A stretch of 41,238 nucleotides of DNA from an uncultured Bacteroidia bacterium (GCA_902788175.1 CADAJF010000020.1:1-41238), one strand, 5' to 3'; numbered from the stretch's first letter, positions 6,780 to 16,226 are shown. Notes: generated from the letters alone by a model not told the origin. Made by a program: numbers and translations.

Positions 6780-9721
6780 GATACCTTCTTGCCACGCTCT
6801 GCCTTGCTGCCCTTTACCTTTTTCCGGCACAGGCCCAGCTGCCCCGTACGCGGGATTTTGCCGTAGTGAACGATTCCCTGCAGCAGCGACTCAAGCGCCG
6901 CACCGGCGTGGAGAACGCCTTCAAGCTGGAGAAACTGAGCGCCCGGGAGAAGCAGCTGGACTTTTACTACTCCGTGAACCTGGGCAACTATCCCTGGCGC
7001 CCCGGAGATGTCACCTGGTTCAGGCAGCAGCTGGCAGAATTGGGCAAAGACAAGCTGGGCAGCTACCAGGTGGGCTCGGTTTACGCCAAGAAGCAGAACA
7101 TCGCAGAGCTCCCCATGCCCGCCCTGAAAAACGACGGAAAACCCGTAAGTACCCCTTTCAGGAGAGCAGACCCCCGCAATGCGACCACTCCCCTGGTCCG
7201 CGGCGACGACAACTGGCCCAAAGGCCTGAGCGGCCGCCATATCGCCCTCTGGCAAAGCCACGGGCGCTATTGGGAGGAAACTACCCGCCGATGGGAATGG
7301 CAGCGTTCCGCCACCCACCGCACCGTAGAAGACATCTATACGCAAAGCTACGTGCTTCCCTTCCTGATGCCCATGCTGGAAAGCGCCGGGGCCGTGGTCC
7401 TGACTCCCCGTGAGCGGGACACGCAGTGCCGGGAAGTGGTCTGCGACAACGACAACTCCTTCTCCCGCAAAGGGTCCGGGGCACTTGTCCGCCTTGCCGG
7501 CAGCTATGAGGAAGACGGCAACTGGACGGATGCCGGGGAAGGTTTTGCCGACACCAAGGAAAGCTACGCCGGCACCGACAACCCCTTCCGCATGGGCAGC
7601 GCCCGCATGACGGCCACCGCCCAGTCCGACGACAGCCCGAACCTAGCCAGCGTCACCTGGCGCCCGGACATCCCCGAAAAAGGCGAATACGCGGTATATG
7701 TAAGCTATAAAACCCTTCCCCGCAGCACCAACGACGCCCGCTACACCGTCCACCACCTGGGCGGGGAAACCCAGCTGCACGTAAACCAGCAGATGGGCGG
7801 CGGCACCTGGGTGTATCTGGGCACCTTCCTCTTCGAAAAAGGCAAGGAAGGGCGGGTCACCCTCTCCAACCGCAGCAGCATGAACGGCGTAGTGTCCGCA
7901 GATGCAGTGCGCTTTGGCGGCGGCATGGGCAAGGTGGAGCGAGAAGGCAGCGTTTCCGGCGTTCCCTCCTACCTGGAAGGCGCTTTGTACAACTTCCAGT
8001 ACAGCGGCCTGGACGTGAGCCTGCTGGACAAATGGGAGGGTGATTACAAGAAAGATTTGTCGGCCCGGGGCATTTGGGTGAACCAGATTTCAGGCGGTTC
8101 GCGCGTGCGGCCGGACGCCTCTGGGCGCCGTATTCCGCTGGACGTAGCCCTGGCCTTCCACTCGGACGCCGGCACCACGCCCGGGGACTCCATCGTGGGC
8201 ACCCTTGCCATCTATACCCTCCGCAGTGAGAATAAAGAGCAGTTCCCGGACGGGGAAAGCCGCCTCACCAGCCGCCTCCTGGCAGACTGGGTGCAAACCC
8301 AGGTGGTGGAAGACATCCGGAAAGAATACGAACCGCTGTGGACCCGCCGCGACATCCGCGACCGCTCCTACAGCGAAAGCCGCGTCCCCGAAGTTCCGTC
8401 CATGATTCTGGAACTTCTCTCCCACCAGAATTTTGCCGATATGCGCTACGGCCTGGACCCCTCCTTCCGCTTCACGGTGGCGCGCAGCGTGTACAAGGGC
8501 ATCCTCAAATACCTGAGTGCCCGCTACAACTGCTCCTACGCCGTACAGCCGCTGCCGGTACACGCTTTCAAGGCGCGTCTGGACGGAAACAAGGCTGTCC
8601 TTAGCTGGCAGCCCACCCCGGACGGGGCGGAACCCACCGCCGCGCCCCAGTATTACAAGGTGTACACCCGCCGGGATGACGGTGGATTCGGGCCCGGCTT
8701 CCAAGTCCAGGACACCACCTGCACCCTTTCCCTGGAACCCGGTCACGTATATAGCTACAAAGTGACGGCCTGCAACGAAGGCGGGGAGAGTTTCCCCTCT
8801 GAGATATTGGCTGCCGGGGCGGCTGGAGCAGAAGCAAAAAAAGTGCTGATAGTGAACAATTTCACCCGTGTTGCAGCGCCCGCCTGGTTCTCCTCCCCCG
8901 CCTATGCCGGATTCACCGACCACCTGGACAGCGGCGTCCCCTGGGGCAGTGACCTCCATTTTGCCGGTTCCGTCTATGAGTACGACCGCTCCCGCCCCTG
9001 GACCGACGACGACAACCCCGGCTTCGGCGGCAGTTATACGGACCAGGCCGGCAGCATTGTGGCCGGAAACAGCCTTGACTTTGTGGCCGCCCATGCCCGG
9101 GCGCTCCTAAATGCTGGCTATACCATAGAGTCCAGCAGCATGGAAGCTTTCAGCGGAGACGCTGACGCCTTTGCCCTGGACCTCATTTGCGGCAAACAGC
9201 TTTCCACCCAGGTGGGGCGGGGAGCCGTTGCCCACCGCTTCGACGTGTTCCCGGAGGGACTGCAGAAGGCCCTTCGCCTGTTTACCACCCGCGGCGGAAA
9301 TATCCTGCTTTCAGGCTCCTATATTGCCACGGACGCCTGGGACACCGTATATCCCGGCGTGCCCAAAGCGCCGGAAAGCACCCGTAGCTTTATCCGGGAT
9401 GTGCTGGGATACCAGTGGGTGACCAATTTTGGCGACTACAGCGGAATCGTTCTCCCCTATCCCGGCAGCGGCATGCCCACGGCCTCCTACAACCGGGCCT
9501 GGTCTCCCCTGCAGTACAGGGTGGAGAATCCGGACGGGATCCTGCCCGCCGGCGATAAAAGCCGGGCGTTCATGCGCTACAAGGGCACGGATGTCACGGC
9601 CGCCACCTGGCTTGACCAAGGCACTTACCGCGTAGCCGCCTTCGGCTTTCCGCTGGAAACCTCCCCCGAAATGGATCAGCTGATAAAAATCGTCCTCCGG
9701 AAATTCTCCGAAGGACGATAG
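6776..9721 (+). CDS. Large exported N-acetylmuramoyl-L-alanine amidase-like protein with golvesin-type insert
   Basis: A 981-aa protein with a signal peptide (MRYLLATLCLAALYLFPAQA). It looks like an Amidase_3-type zinc amidase split by an insert: SHGRYW (His162) and MLESAGAVVLTPRERD precede the insert, while LAFHSDAG (His462) and MILELLSHQN (Glu546) follow it, giving plausible His/Glu zinc and catalytic residues. The insert (about residues 240-390) matches golvesin C-terminal-like domains, with WTDAGEGFAD, YAVYVSYKTLP and ADAVRFGGGMG. A fibronectin type III-like domain covers about 600-690. The last 290 residues, starting KKVLIVNNFTRVAAP, look like a Rossmann/amidotransferase-like domain. Bacteroidetes homologues are often labelled xanthan lyase, probably wrongly. 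It should cleave peptidoglycan stem peptides in the periplasm. It is the last gene of the coupled set, 3 bp from convergent argS. Confidence 0.75.
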   Translation: MRYLLATLCLAALYLFPAQAQLPRTRDFAVVNDSLQQRLKRRTGVENAFKLEKLSAREKQLDFYYSVNLGNYPWRPGDVTWFRQQLAELGKDKLGSYQVGSVYAKKQNIAELPMPALKNDGKPVSTPFRRADPRNATTPLVRGDDNWPKGLSGRHIALWQSHGRYWEETTRRWEWQRSATHRTVEDIYTQSYVLPFLMPMLESAGAVVLTPRERDTQCREVVCDNDNSFSRKGSGALVRLAGSYEEDGNWTDAGEGFADTKESYAGTDNPFRMGSARMTATAQSDDSPNLASVTWRPDIPEKGEYAVYVSYKTLPRSTNDARYTVHHLGGETQLHVNQQMGGGTWVYLGTFLFEKGKEGRVTLSNRSSMNGVVSADAVRFGGGMGKVEREGSVSGVPSYLEGALYNFQYSGLDVSLLDKWEGDYKKDLSARGIWVNQISGGSRVRPDASGRRIPLDVALAFHSDAGTTPGDSIVGTLAIYTLRSENKEQFPDGESRLTSRLLADWVQTQVVEDIRKEYEPLWTRRDIRDRSYSESRVPEVPSMILELLSHQNFADMRYGLDPSFRFTVARSVYKGILKYLSARYNCSYAVQPLPVHAFKARLDGNKAVLSWQPTPDGAEPTAAPQYYKVYTRRDDGGFGPGFQVQDTTCTLSLEPGHVYSYKVTACNEGGESFPSEILAAGAAGAEAKKVLIVNNFTRVAAPAWFSSPAYAGFTDHLDSGVPWGSDLHFAGSVYEYDRSRPWTDDDNPGFGGSYTDQAGSIVAGNSLDFVAAHARALLNAGYTIESSSMEAFSGDADAFALDLICGKQLSTQVGRGAVAHRFDVFPEGLQKALRLFTTRGGNILLSGSYIATDAWDTVYPGVPKAPESTRSFIRDVLGYQWVTNFGDYSGIVLPYPGSGMPTASYNRAWSPLQYRVENPDGILPAGDKSRAFMRYKGTDVTAATWLDQGTYRVAAFGFPLETSPEMDQLIKIVLRKFSEGR

Positions 9722-9724
9722 GAT

Positions 9725-11455
9725 TTACATTCTTTCAGGCAGTTCGATACCCAGCAGGGCCATGGCGCTTCTGAGCGTTCTGGCCAGGGTGGCGATGAGC
9801 GCCAGCCGGTACTTGAGCACGGACTCGTTCTCTTCTTTGAGGATGGGGGTCTCATGGTAGTACTGGTTGAATTCTTTGGCCAGCTCGTAGGCATAATTGG
9901 CCACGATGGCAGGGCTTAAGGAAGCGCCGGCTTCCGCCACCTTGCCCGGGAACAGGCCCAGCAGCTTCACCAGGCGGATCTCCTTGCCGGTAGGCTGCGC
10001 CTGCGGAAGGATATCGGCCGCACCATAAGAAGCCGTAGCCTTGCGCAGGATGCTGCAGATGCGCGCATGCGTGTACTGGATGAAAGGACCGGTATTGCCG
10101 TTGAAGTCGATGGACTCCTTGGGGTTGAAGAGCATCGTCTTGCGGGGATCCACCTTGATAATGAAGTATTTAAGTGCTCCAAGGCCGATCATCCGGTAAA
10201 GGCGCTCCTTCTCTTCTGCGGAGATATCGGCCAGTTTGCCGCTTTCCTCGGAGGTTTTGCGGGCTTCCTGGTACATGCTCTCTATGAGGTCGTCGGCGTC
10301 CACTACCGTGCCTTCGCGGGACTTCATCTTGCCTTCCGGCAGTTCCACCATACCGTAGGAGAGGTGGTAGATCCGGCTGGCCCACTCGAAGCCCAGCTTC
10401 CCAAGGATGAGCTTGAGCACCTGAAAGTGGTAATCCTGCTCGTTGCCCACCACATAGACGTGGGAATCCAGCTTGTAGGTGGCAAAACGGCGCTCTGCGG
10501 TGCCCAGGTCCTGGGTGATATAGACGGAGGTCCCGTCCCCGCGCAGCACCAGCTTGCGGTCCAGGCCGTCGGCGGTAAGGTCGCACCAGACTGAGCCGTC
10601 CGGGTCCTTGACAAAAACGCCCTGCTCCAGGCCCTTCTGCACCAGTTCCTTGCCCAGAAGGTAGGTTTCACTCTCGTGGTCCACCTGGTCAAAGGTGATG
10701 CCAAGGGCGGCGTAGGTCTGGTCAAAGCCCTTGTACACCCATCCGTTCATCATGGACCAGAGTTCCCGCACGTGCGGGTCTCCGGCTTCCCAGTCCACCA
10801 GCATCTTGTGGACATCGTCAATCACCTCGGGATGTTCCTTCTCCAGCTTGGCGTAGGCCACATAGCAGTCCCCCACCAGGTGGTCCCCTTTCTTGCCGGT
10901 ACTTTCCGGCGTGGCGCCGTCAAAGAGCTTTTCCCAGGCGTACATGCTCTTGCAGATGTGGACGCCACGGTCATTGACGATAGTGGACTTGACTACCTCG
11001 TTGCCGCAGGCTTTCAGGATGCGGGACACGCTGTCTCCCAGGAGGTTATTGCGGATATGCCCCAGGTGCAGGGGCTTGTTGGTATTGGGGCTGGAGAACT
11101 CCACCATGATGCGTTTTCCGCTGGAAGGCAGCTGGCCGAAGTTTTCATCGGCGGCCATCTCCTGCAGGGCCTCGTTCCAGTAAACCGGAGAGAAGGAAAG
11201 GTTCAAAAAGCCCTTTACACTGTTGAAGGCCGCTATTTCCGGGACATTCTCCACCAGCCACGCACCGATGGCGTTGCCGGTGACATCCGGCGCCTGGCGG
11301 GATATTTTCAGGAGCGGGAAGGTGACCAGGGTATAGTCCCCTTCGAACTCCTTGCGGGTAACAGACACCTGAAGTGACGTTTCCGCCACTTCAGCATGGT
11401 ATAAAGCATGGATGGCCTTTGCGGCCTGCTGCTGGATAAAGACTTCGGGCGTCAT
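9725..11455 (-). CDS. argS: Arginyl-tRNA synthetase
   Basis: A 576-aa class I aminoacyl-tRNA synthetase charging tRNA-Arg. The N-terminal Add1 domain covers about residues 1-100. The HIGH motif appears as [13 protein letters not shown] (HLGH at 130-133), followed by SRILKACG and a DRGVHI segment typical of Arg[11 protein letters not shown] stands in the KMSKS position, as usual for ArgS. The C-terminal anticodon-binding (DALR-like) domain ends with YYHETPIL and [16 protein letters not shown], the classic ArgS ending. Length is normal. Its ATG overlaps the stop of rpoD (ATGA at 11452-11455), so it is co-transcribed and probably coupled to the sigma factor. It converges with the amidase gene, with only 3 bp between stop codons. 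Confidence 0.96.
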   Translation of the reverse strand: MTPEVFIQQQAAKAIHALYHAEVAETSLQVSVTRKEFEGDYTLVTFPLLKISRQAPDVTGNAIGAWLVENVPEIAAFNSVKGFLNLSFSPVYWNEALQEMAADENFGQLPSSGKRIMVEFSSPNTNKPLHLGHIRNNLLGDSVSRILKACGNEVVKSTIVNDRGVHICKSMYAWEKLFDGATPESTGKKGDHLVGDCYVAYAKLEKEHPEVIDDVHKMLVDWEAGDPHVRELWSMMNGWVYKGFDQTYAALGITFDQVDHESETYLLGKELVQKGLEQGVFVKDPDGSVWCDLTADGLDRKLVLRGDGTSVYITQDLGTAERRFATYKLDSHVYVVGNEQDYHFQVLKLILGKLGFEWASRIYHLSYGMVELPEGKMKSREGTVVDADDLIESMYQEARKTSEESGKLADISAEEKERLYRMIGLGALKYFIIKVDPRKTMLFNPKESIDFNGNTGPFIQYTHARICSILRKATASYGAADILPQAQPTGKEIRLVKLLGLFPGKVAEAGASLSPAIVANYAYELAKEFNQYYHETPILKEENESVLKYRLALIATLARTLRSAMALLGIELPERM

Positions 11456-12312
11456 CCCAGGTAACTTTTAAGGAGTTTGCTGCGGTTGGGGCTCTTGAGG
11501 CGGCGGATGGCCTTCTCCTTGATTTGGCGCACACGCTCACGCGTAAGGCCAAAGCGCTCCCCTATCTCTTCCAGGGTCATTTCCTGGCAGCCGATCCCGA
11601 AGAAGCTCTTGATAATCTCCCGCTCCCTGTCCGTGAGGGTGCTCAGGGCGCGCTCGATTTCCGTATTGAGGCTTTCGTTCACCAAGCCTTTGTCCGCGCT
11701 GGGGGAATCGTCGTTGGGAAGGACGTCTAGGAGGCTGTTATCCTCGCCTTCCACAAAGGGGGCGTCCACGCTCACGTGGCGGCTGCCCACCCGGAGGGTA
11801 TCGGAAATCTTGTCCTTGGGAACGTCTATCATTTCCGAGAGCTCCTCGTTGGAGGGCTGGCGCTCGTATTCCTGCTCGAACTTGGAGAGGGCCTTGTTGA
11901 TCTTGTTCAGGGAGCCCACCTGGTTCAGGGGCAGGCGCACGATACGGCTTTGCTCTGCCAGGGCCTGGAGGATGCTCTGGCGGATCCACCACACCGCGTA
12001 GGAGATGAATTTGAAACCGCGGGTCTCGTCGAACTTTTCCGCTGCCTTGATCAGGCCCAGGTTGCCCTCGTTGATCAGGTCCGGAAGGCTCAGGCCCTGG
12101 TTCTGGTACTGCTTGGCTACGGAAACCACAAAGCGCAGGTTGGCGCGGGTGAGTTTTTCCAGGGCTTCCTGGTCACCTTTGCGGATGCGCTGCGCAAGTT
12201 CCACTTCCTCGTCCGGGGTCACCAGTTCCTCGCGGCCAATCTCCTGCAGGTACTTGTCCAGGGACGCGCTCTCGCGGTTGGTGATGGATTTTGTAATCTT
12301 TAACTGTCTCAT
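11452..12312 (-). CDS. rpoD: Primary sigma factor RpoD/SigA, short Bacteroidetes form
   Basis: A 286-aa sigma-70 factor. Region 1.2 starts at [20 protein letters not shown]; region 2 has [36 protein letters not shown] and [15 protein letters not shown]; region 3 has [11 protein letters not shown]; region 4 has [14 protein letters not shown] and [19 protein letters not shown]. The long acidic region 1.1 of proteobacterial RpoD is absent, as is normal for this phylum. This factor reads the TAnnTTTG promoters found across the window. The ATG at 12312 lies just downstream of the HtrA terminator, so expression depends either on read-through or on a promoter overlapping that hairpin. argS follows with a four-base overlap. 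Confidence 0.96.
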   Translation of the reverse strand: MRQLKITKSITNRESASLDKYLQEIGREELVTPDEEVELAQRIRKGDQEALEKLTRANLRFVVSVAKQYQNQGLSLPDLINEGNLGLIKAAEKFDETRGFKFISYAVWWIRQSILQALAEQSRIVRLPLNQVGSLNKINKALSKFEQEYERQPSNEELSEMIDVPKDKISDTLRVGSRHVSVDAPFVEGEDNSLLDVLPNDDSPSADKGLVNESLNTEIERALSTLTDREREIIKSFFGIGCQEMTLEEIGERFGLTRERVRQIKEKAIRRLKSPNRSKLLKSYLG

Positions 12313-12318
12313 CTATCT

Positions 12319-12359
12319 AAAAAACAATTTTGGTCAGTCCCGTAAAGAACTGACCAAAA
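12319..12359 (-). terminator. Intrinsic terminator of htrA, in the leader of rpoD
   Basis: A perfect 11-bp inverted repeat, TTTTGGTCAGT (12328-12338) and ACTGACCAAAA (12349-12359), with a 10-nt loop. On the minus strand it is followed by TTGTTTTTT, so it ends transcripts from htrA. It lies 16 bp upstream of the rpoD start codon. Confidence 0.8.
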
Positions 12360-12362
12360 CTA
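12355..12362 (-). promoter_or_regulatory. Possible -7 box TAGTTTTG of rpoD, overlapping the htrA terminator
   Basis: Exact TAnnTTTG match on the minus strand. It overlaps the outer stem of the htrA terminator, so transcription would begin inside the hairpin loop and give a leader of about 36 nt before rpoD. No -33 TTG is seen at the usual spacing, so this is tentative. Confidence 0.35.
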
Positions 12363-12381
12363 TGTTTAGCAAGCCAATCCT

Positions 12382-13836
12382 TTACTTGCCAAAACCAAAG
12401 TAGAACTTCCTGCCCGTCTTATCTACACCTTCGATGTAGATGGCACGGGAAGCCTTCTTGGCTTTGGACACAACATCTTCCGGGCTGGAAACAAGCTCAT
12501 CGTTCACGTAGCAGATGACGCTGCCCTCCTGGGCGCCGGCTTCTGCCATTTTGCCACTGCCGAGCGAGACGATTTCCACGCCGCTGCGCAGGCCCAGGGC
12601 TTTCAGCCGCTCCGGGCTGACAGCCTTGAGGCGGGCGCCGTAGAAGGCGACGGAGCCGTCTGCGGCTGCCTCTCCGTTCTGGGCGGCGGCAGCCTGGAAC
12701 TCTACGGTGACTTCCTTTTGCTTTCCGTCACGGATATAGTTTATCACCGCGCGGTCTCCGGGATGGTAACTGCTGACCTTGGCCTGGACGGACGAAGCGT
12801 CCGTAATCTTCTGGCCGTCAATGGCTACAATCACGTCTCCCTTCTGCAGGCCGGCTTTTTCAGCCGCGCTTCCTTTCACAACCTCGTTAATATATACGCC
12901 GCTGACGGAGGAAAGTTTCATTTCGTCGGCAATTTTCTTGTCCACGCTGCCCATGGTCACGCCCAGCACGGCGCGCTTGACGGAGCCGTAGTCCATGAGG
13001 TCTTCGGCCACGCGCTTGACAATGTTCACGGGGACGGCGAAGGAATAGCCGCTGTAGGCGCCGGTCTGGGAGACGATGGCGGTGTTGATGCCCACCAGTT
13101 CACCCTTCTTGTTCACCAGGGCGCCGCCGCTGTTGCCGGGGTTCACGGCTGCGTCGGTCTGGATGAAAGACTCGATCTTGAACTCACCGGAATAGTCCGG
13201 CATGCTGCGGCCCTTGGCGCTCACGATACCGGCCGTGATGGTGGAACGGAGCTGCACGCCCAGCGGGGAGCCGATAGCCAGCACCCACTCACCCAGGCGC
13301 AGGGCGTCGCTGTCCCCCATGGGGATGGTGGGAAGGTCCGTAGCGTCCACCTTGATGATGGCTACGTCCGTTGCAGGGTCCGTGCCCACTACCGTGGCCT
13401 CGTACTGCTGGTTGTTATTGAGGGTGACCAGGATATTGCTGGCACCGCTGATGACGTGGTTGTTGGTGACGATATAGCCGTCCGGGCGGATGATGACGCC
13501 GCTGCCGCTGCCCTTCTGCTCACGGGACTGGGGCTGGCCGAATTCGTCCCCGAAGAAGAAGCGGAAGAAGGGGTCGATGCTCTGGTACTGCTGGCGGCGC
13601 TGGACCGTCACTTCCACATAGACGACGGCCTCTACGGCACTCTCTGCCGCATAGGTAAAGTCCGGATAATCCGTATCTGCCAAATTGACAGTACGGTATT
13701 CCACTTCCTTTCCGGAGGCGTCTGTAATTTCATCTTGCTGCTGGGCTTCGCGCTGGGGGACAGTGGCCTTTACAACGCCGAAAGCAGCGAGCCCGCCCGC
13801 CAGAATGGATACTAGTACAGTTGTCATAGGTTTCAT
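12382..13836 (-). CDS. degP: HtrA/DegP-type periplasmic serine protease
   Basis: A 484-aa Do-family protease. The signal sequence or membrane anchor is MKPMTTVLVSILAGGLAAFG. The trypsin-like domain carries the triad His127 (TNNHVIS), Asp157 (ATDVAIIKVD) and Ser236 (NPGNSGGALV). Two PDZ domains follow: one around residues 285-380 with AAEKAGLQKGDVIVAIDGQ, and a more diverged second one around 400-484 with LGSGKMAEAGAQEGSVICYV. It should degrade or refold damaged envelope proteins. The frame stays open to 13932, but the ATG at 13836 opens the signal peptide directly and is preferred. It is divergent from dnaN and has its own terminator at 12319-12359. Confidence 0.93.
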   Translation of the reverse strand: MKPMTTVLVSILAGGLAAFGVVKATVPQREAQQQDEITDASGKEVEYRTVNLADTDYPDFTYAAESAVEAVVYVEVTVQRRQQYQSIDPFFRFFFGDEFGQPQSREQKGSGSGVIIRPDGYIVTNNHVISGASNILVTLNNNQQYEATVVGTDPATDVAIIKVDATDLPTIPMGDSDALRLGEWVLAIGSPLGVQLRSTITAGIVSAKGRSMPDYSGEFKIESFIQTDAAVNPGNSGGALVNKKGELVGINTAIVSQTGAYSGYSFAVPVNIVKRVAEDLMDYGSVKRAVLGVTMGSVDKKIADEMKLSSVSGVYINEVVKGSAAEKAGLQKGDVIVAIDGQKITDASSVQAKVSSYHPGDRAVINYIRDGKQKEVTVEFQAAAAQNGEAAADGSVAFYGARLKAVSPERLKALGLRSGVEIVSLGSGKMAEAGAQEGSVICYVNDELVSSPEDVVSKAKKASRAIYIEGVDKTGRKFYFGFGK

Positions 13837-13901
13837 ATATCTGTGTTTATTTTTTCCGCAGACAAAAAAATCAAAACTTATGCCATTTGCGAGAAAATGA
13901 T

Positions 13902-13909
13902 TATATTTG
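13902..13909 (+). promoter_or_regulatory. -7 promoter box TATATTTG of dnaN
   Basis: Exact TAnnTTTG match, 28 bp upstream of the dnaN ATG, in the 101-bp gap between the divergent htrA and dnaN genes. Confidence 0.65.
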
Positions 13910-13937
13910 TGAACTAAGAAAATAAAAAACACGCGAT

Positions 13938-15056
13938 ATGAATCTGACCATTTCCAGCACCAATCTCCTGAAGGCCTTGATGGACGTTTCCAAGGCCATT
14001 CCGTCCAAGTCTCCGCTCCCCATCCTGGAGAACTTCCTCTTTGTCCTCAAAGACGGCAAGTTGGAGATTACCGCCTCGGACTCGGAGCTCACCCTCCGCA
14101 CCAGCATAGAGGTGGAAAACTGCCAGGAAGAAGATTCCATCGCCGTTCCCGCCCGCCACATGATGGATCTCCTCAAAGAACTTCCGGACCAGCCGGTGGG
14201 CATCAAAACCATATCGGACAGTTCCTTCGAGTGCAGCTGGGCCAGCGGTAACTCCGTCCTGCCCTTCTTCCCCGCATCCGATTACCCGGAAATCAAATCC
14301 ACCGGAGACAACGCCCTCAAGGTCACCTTCCCCGCAGAAAGCCTGGTAGAAGGCATCCAGAGCACCGTCTATGCCACCGCAGACGATGAAATCCGTCCTG
14401 CCATGAACGGTATCTTCTTTGACATAGACCTGGAAAGCACCACCCTGGTGGCCTCGGATTCCCACAAGCTCATCTGCTACACCACCAAGGACGTTCAGGC
14501 CACGGAGAAGGCCTCCTTCATCCTGCACAAGAAACCCGCCGCCGTACTGCGCGCCATCGTGGGCAAGGATGCCGGAAATGTGGAGATTGCCTTCGACAGC
14601 GCCACCGCACAGTTCACCTTCGGGAGCACCACCATGATCTGCCGCCTGGTAGTGGGCAAGTACCCCAAATACCGGGATGTCATCCCCACCGCCAATGCCA
14701 ACATCCTGCAGATTGACCGCCAGCTGCTGCTGAACACCGTCAAGCGCGTGGCCGTGTGCGCCAACAAGGGTTCCAACCACATCAAGTTCACCCTCAAGGA
14801 AGGGCAGCTGGAAATCACCGCCCAGGATCTGGGTTTTGCCCTGGCCGCCTATGAGAAGGTCCTGTGCAACTACGCAGGGGATGAGCTCAGCATCGGCTTC
14901 AAGAGCACCTTCCTCACGGAAATCCTCTCCAACATGAGCTGCAACAGCCTGGTCATCAAATTCGCCGATGCCCGCCGCGCCGCCCTCATCCTCCCCTCGG
15001 AGGAAGAAGCAGAGACCGAAAAAGTCTGCGGTATCTTAATGCCCATCATGATCTGA
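13938..15056 (+). CDS. dnaN: DNA polymerase III beta subunit (sliding clamp)
   Basis: A 372-aa clamp subunit of normal length with the three-fold repeated clamp domain. Recognisable stretches are SPLPILENFLFVLKDGKLEI and ITASDSELTL (domain 1), PFFPASDYPEI, RPAMNGIFFDID and LVASDSHKLICY (domain 2), and VANDKGSN-like CANKGSNHIKF with the terminal CGILMPIMI, the usual MPM-type end at the protein-binding pocket. It forms the dimeric ring holding polymerase III on DNA. It is not next to dnaA here. A DnaQ-like exonuclease follows after 39 bp in the same direction, plausibly in one operon and possibly a clamp partner. Confidence 0.97.
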   Translation: MNLTISSTNLLKALMDVSKAIPSKSPLPILENFLFVLKDGKLEITASDSELTLRTSIEVENCQEEDSIAVPARHMMDLLKELPDQPVGIKTISDSSFECSWASGNSVLPFFPASDYPEIKSTGDNALKVTFPAESLVEGIQSTVYATADDEIRPAMNGIFFDIDLESTTLVASDSHKLICYTTKDVQATEKASFILHKKPAAVLRAIVGKDAGNVEIAFDSATAQFTFGSTTMICRLVVGKYPKYRDVIPTANANILQIDRQLLLNTVKRVAVCANKGSNHIKFTLKEGQLEITAQDLGFALAAYEKVLCNYAGDELSIGFKSTFLTEILSNMSCNSLVIKFADARRAALILPSEEEAETEKVCGILMPIMI

Positions 15057-15095
15057 TAGCCGCGCCCCTCCCCTACAGGCACATCCCGGAAGGAT

Positions 15096-16001
15096 ATGGA
15101 ATTGAATCTTCAAAGACCGCTCCTGTTTTTCGACATTGAAAGTACAGGGCTTAATATTGCTGCGGACTGCATCTGCGAACTCAGCTTCGTAAAAGTATTT
15201 CCCGGCGGGGAAACCCGCATCAAAACCTGGCGCTTCAAGCCCTGGGATTACCTATGCCAGCGGCAGTACCCTATCGCGCCGCAGGCATCGGCCGTCAACG
15301 GCATCAAGGACGAGGACCTGGCAGACTGCCCCCGCTTCTGCGACCAGGTGGAAGAAGTTGTGCAGTGGCTCGAAGACGCAGACCTTGCCGGCTTCAACAG
15401 CGCCAAGTTTGACCTTCCCATGCTGGCAGAGGAAATTGAGCGCGCACGGCTGTACCTGCACAAGGACATAGACATAGACCTCCACTCCAAGCTGATGGTG
15501 GACGTGCAGAATATCTACCACTACATGGAACCCCGCAACCTCAAGGCCGCTTACCGTTTCTACTGCGGCGGGGAGGATTTCGAGAACGCCCACAGCGCAG
15601 AGGCGGATACCCTGGCCACCTACCGGGTGCTCAAGGGCCAGCTGGACATGTACCCGGACCGTCTCAAGAATGACGTAACGGCCCTGGCCACCGTAACCGG
15701 CCGTCCCCGCACGGTGGACTATGCCGGGCGCCTGATCCTGGGAGAAAACGGGGAGGCCGTGGTAAGCTTCGGCAAGCACAAGGGCAAAACGGCCCGGGAG
15801 GTATGGCGTACGGAGCCCGCTTACTTTGCCTGGATCGAAGGCGGGGATTTTACCCTGGACACCAAACGCCAGTTCGCCCGGCTCAAGGCCCAGTTCCAGA
15901 AAGAGCAGAAAGAACAGAGGGAAGCCCAGCTCAACCGCCCCGCCACCCCGGACGAGCTCCAGGACCTGGCCTCCCGCTTCAACACCGGCAAACTTTTCTA
16001 A
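15096..16001 (+). CDS. DnaQ-like 3'-5' exonuclease with ExoX-type C-terminal domain
   Basis: A 301-aa DEDDh exonuclease. Motif I is FFDIESTG (Asp13, Glu15), motif II is around ADLAGFNSAKFDLPML, and motif III is ENAHSAEADTLATYRVL with the catalytic His and Asp. After a linker, VVSFGKHKGKTAREVWRTEP and YFAWIEGGDF form the small ExoX-like C-terminal domain seen in many Bacteroidetes DnaQ homologues. The last 45 residues are a charged helix (KEQKEQREAQLNRPATPDEL). It could be the proofreading epsilon subunit or a repair exonuclease. Co-directional placement 39 bp after the sliding clamp gene supports a role in replication or repair. Confidence 0.85.
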   Translation: MELNLQRPLLFFDIESTGLNIAADCICELSFVKVFPGGETRIKTWRFKPWDYLCQRQYPIAPQASAVNGIKDEDLADCPRFCDQVEEVVQWLEDADLAGFNSAKFDLPMLAEEIERARLYLHKDIDIDLHSKLMVDVQNIYHYMEPRNLKAAYRFYCGGEDFENAHSAEADTLATYRVLKGQLDMYPDRLKNDVTALATVTGRPRTVDYAGRLILGENGEAVVSFGKHKGKTAREVWRTEPAYFAWIEGGDFTLDTKRQFARLKAQFQKEQKEQREAQLNRPATPDELQDLASRFNTGKLF

Positions 16002-16050
16002 AATCAAGCTTATAGCGCCCCCGGCATACGCAGGAAGCCGAAGTTTTTTG

Positions 16051-16058
16051 TATCTTTG
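16051..16058 (+). promoter_or_regulatory. -7 promoter box TATCTTTG of the B12 riboswitch operon
   Basis: Exact TAnnTTTG match with a T-rich stretch just upstream. The expected transcription start is near 16065, immediately before the riboswitch, leaving a leader of about 215 nt before btuG. Confidence 0.75.
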
Positions 16059-16069
16059 CAGCGGACAAC

Positions 16070-16226
16070 GGTGTGCGCTCCCCGTGCCGGGGAGGCCTTA
16101 AAAGGGAAGCCGGTGAAAATCCGGAACTGTGCCCGCAGCTGTGAACTCCTTAACGGTCCGGCAAGTATGCCATCGAGGCCTGTCCTCGAGAAGGCGCCGC
16201 GCCGGGAGCAGTCAGAAGACCTGCCT
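16070..16226 (+). ncRNA. Cobalamin (AdoCbl-type) riboswitch
   Basis: The conserved core is clear: AAAAGGGAAGCCGGTGAAAA at about 16099-16118, continuing ATCCGGAACTGTGCCCGCAG and CTGTGAACTCC, then GAAGGCGCCGCGCCGGGAGC, and the B12 box AGTCAGAAGACCTGCC (16210-16225). The GCCGGTGAAAATCCGG hairpin and the class-I peripheral stems are present. It should bind adenosylcobalamin and switch off btuG-btuB-btuC. The 7 nt ACCTGCC of the B12 box (16219-16225) are perfectly complementary to GGCAGGT at 16253-16259, offering an alternative fold close to the btuG start at 16283. Confidence 0.95.
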
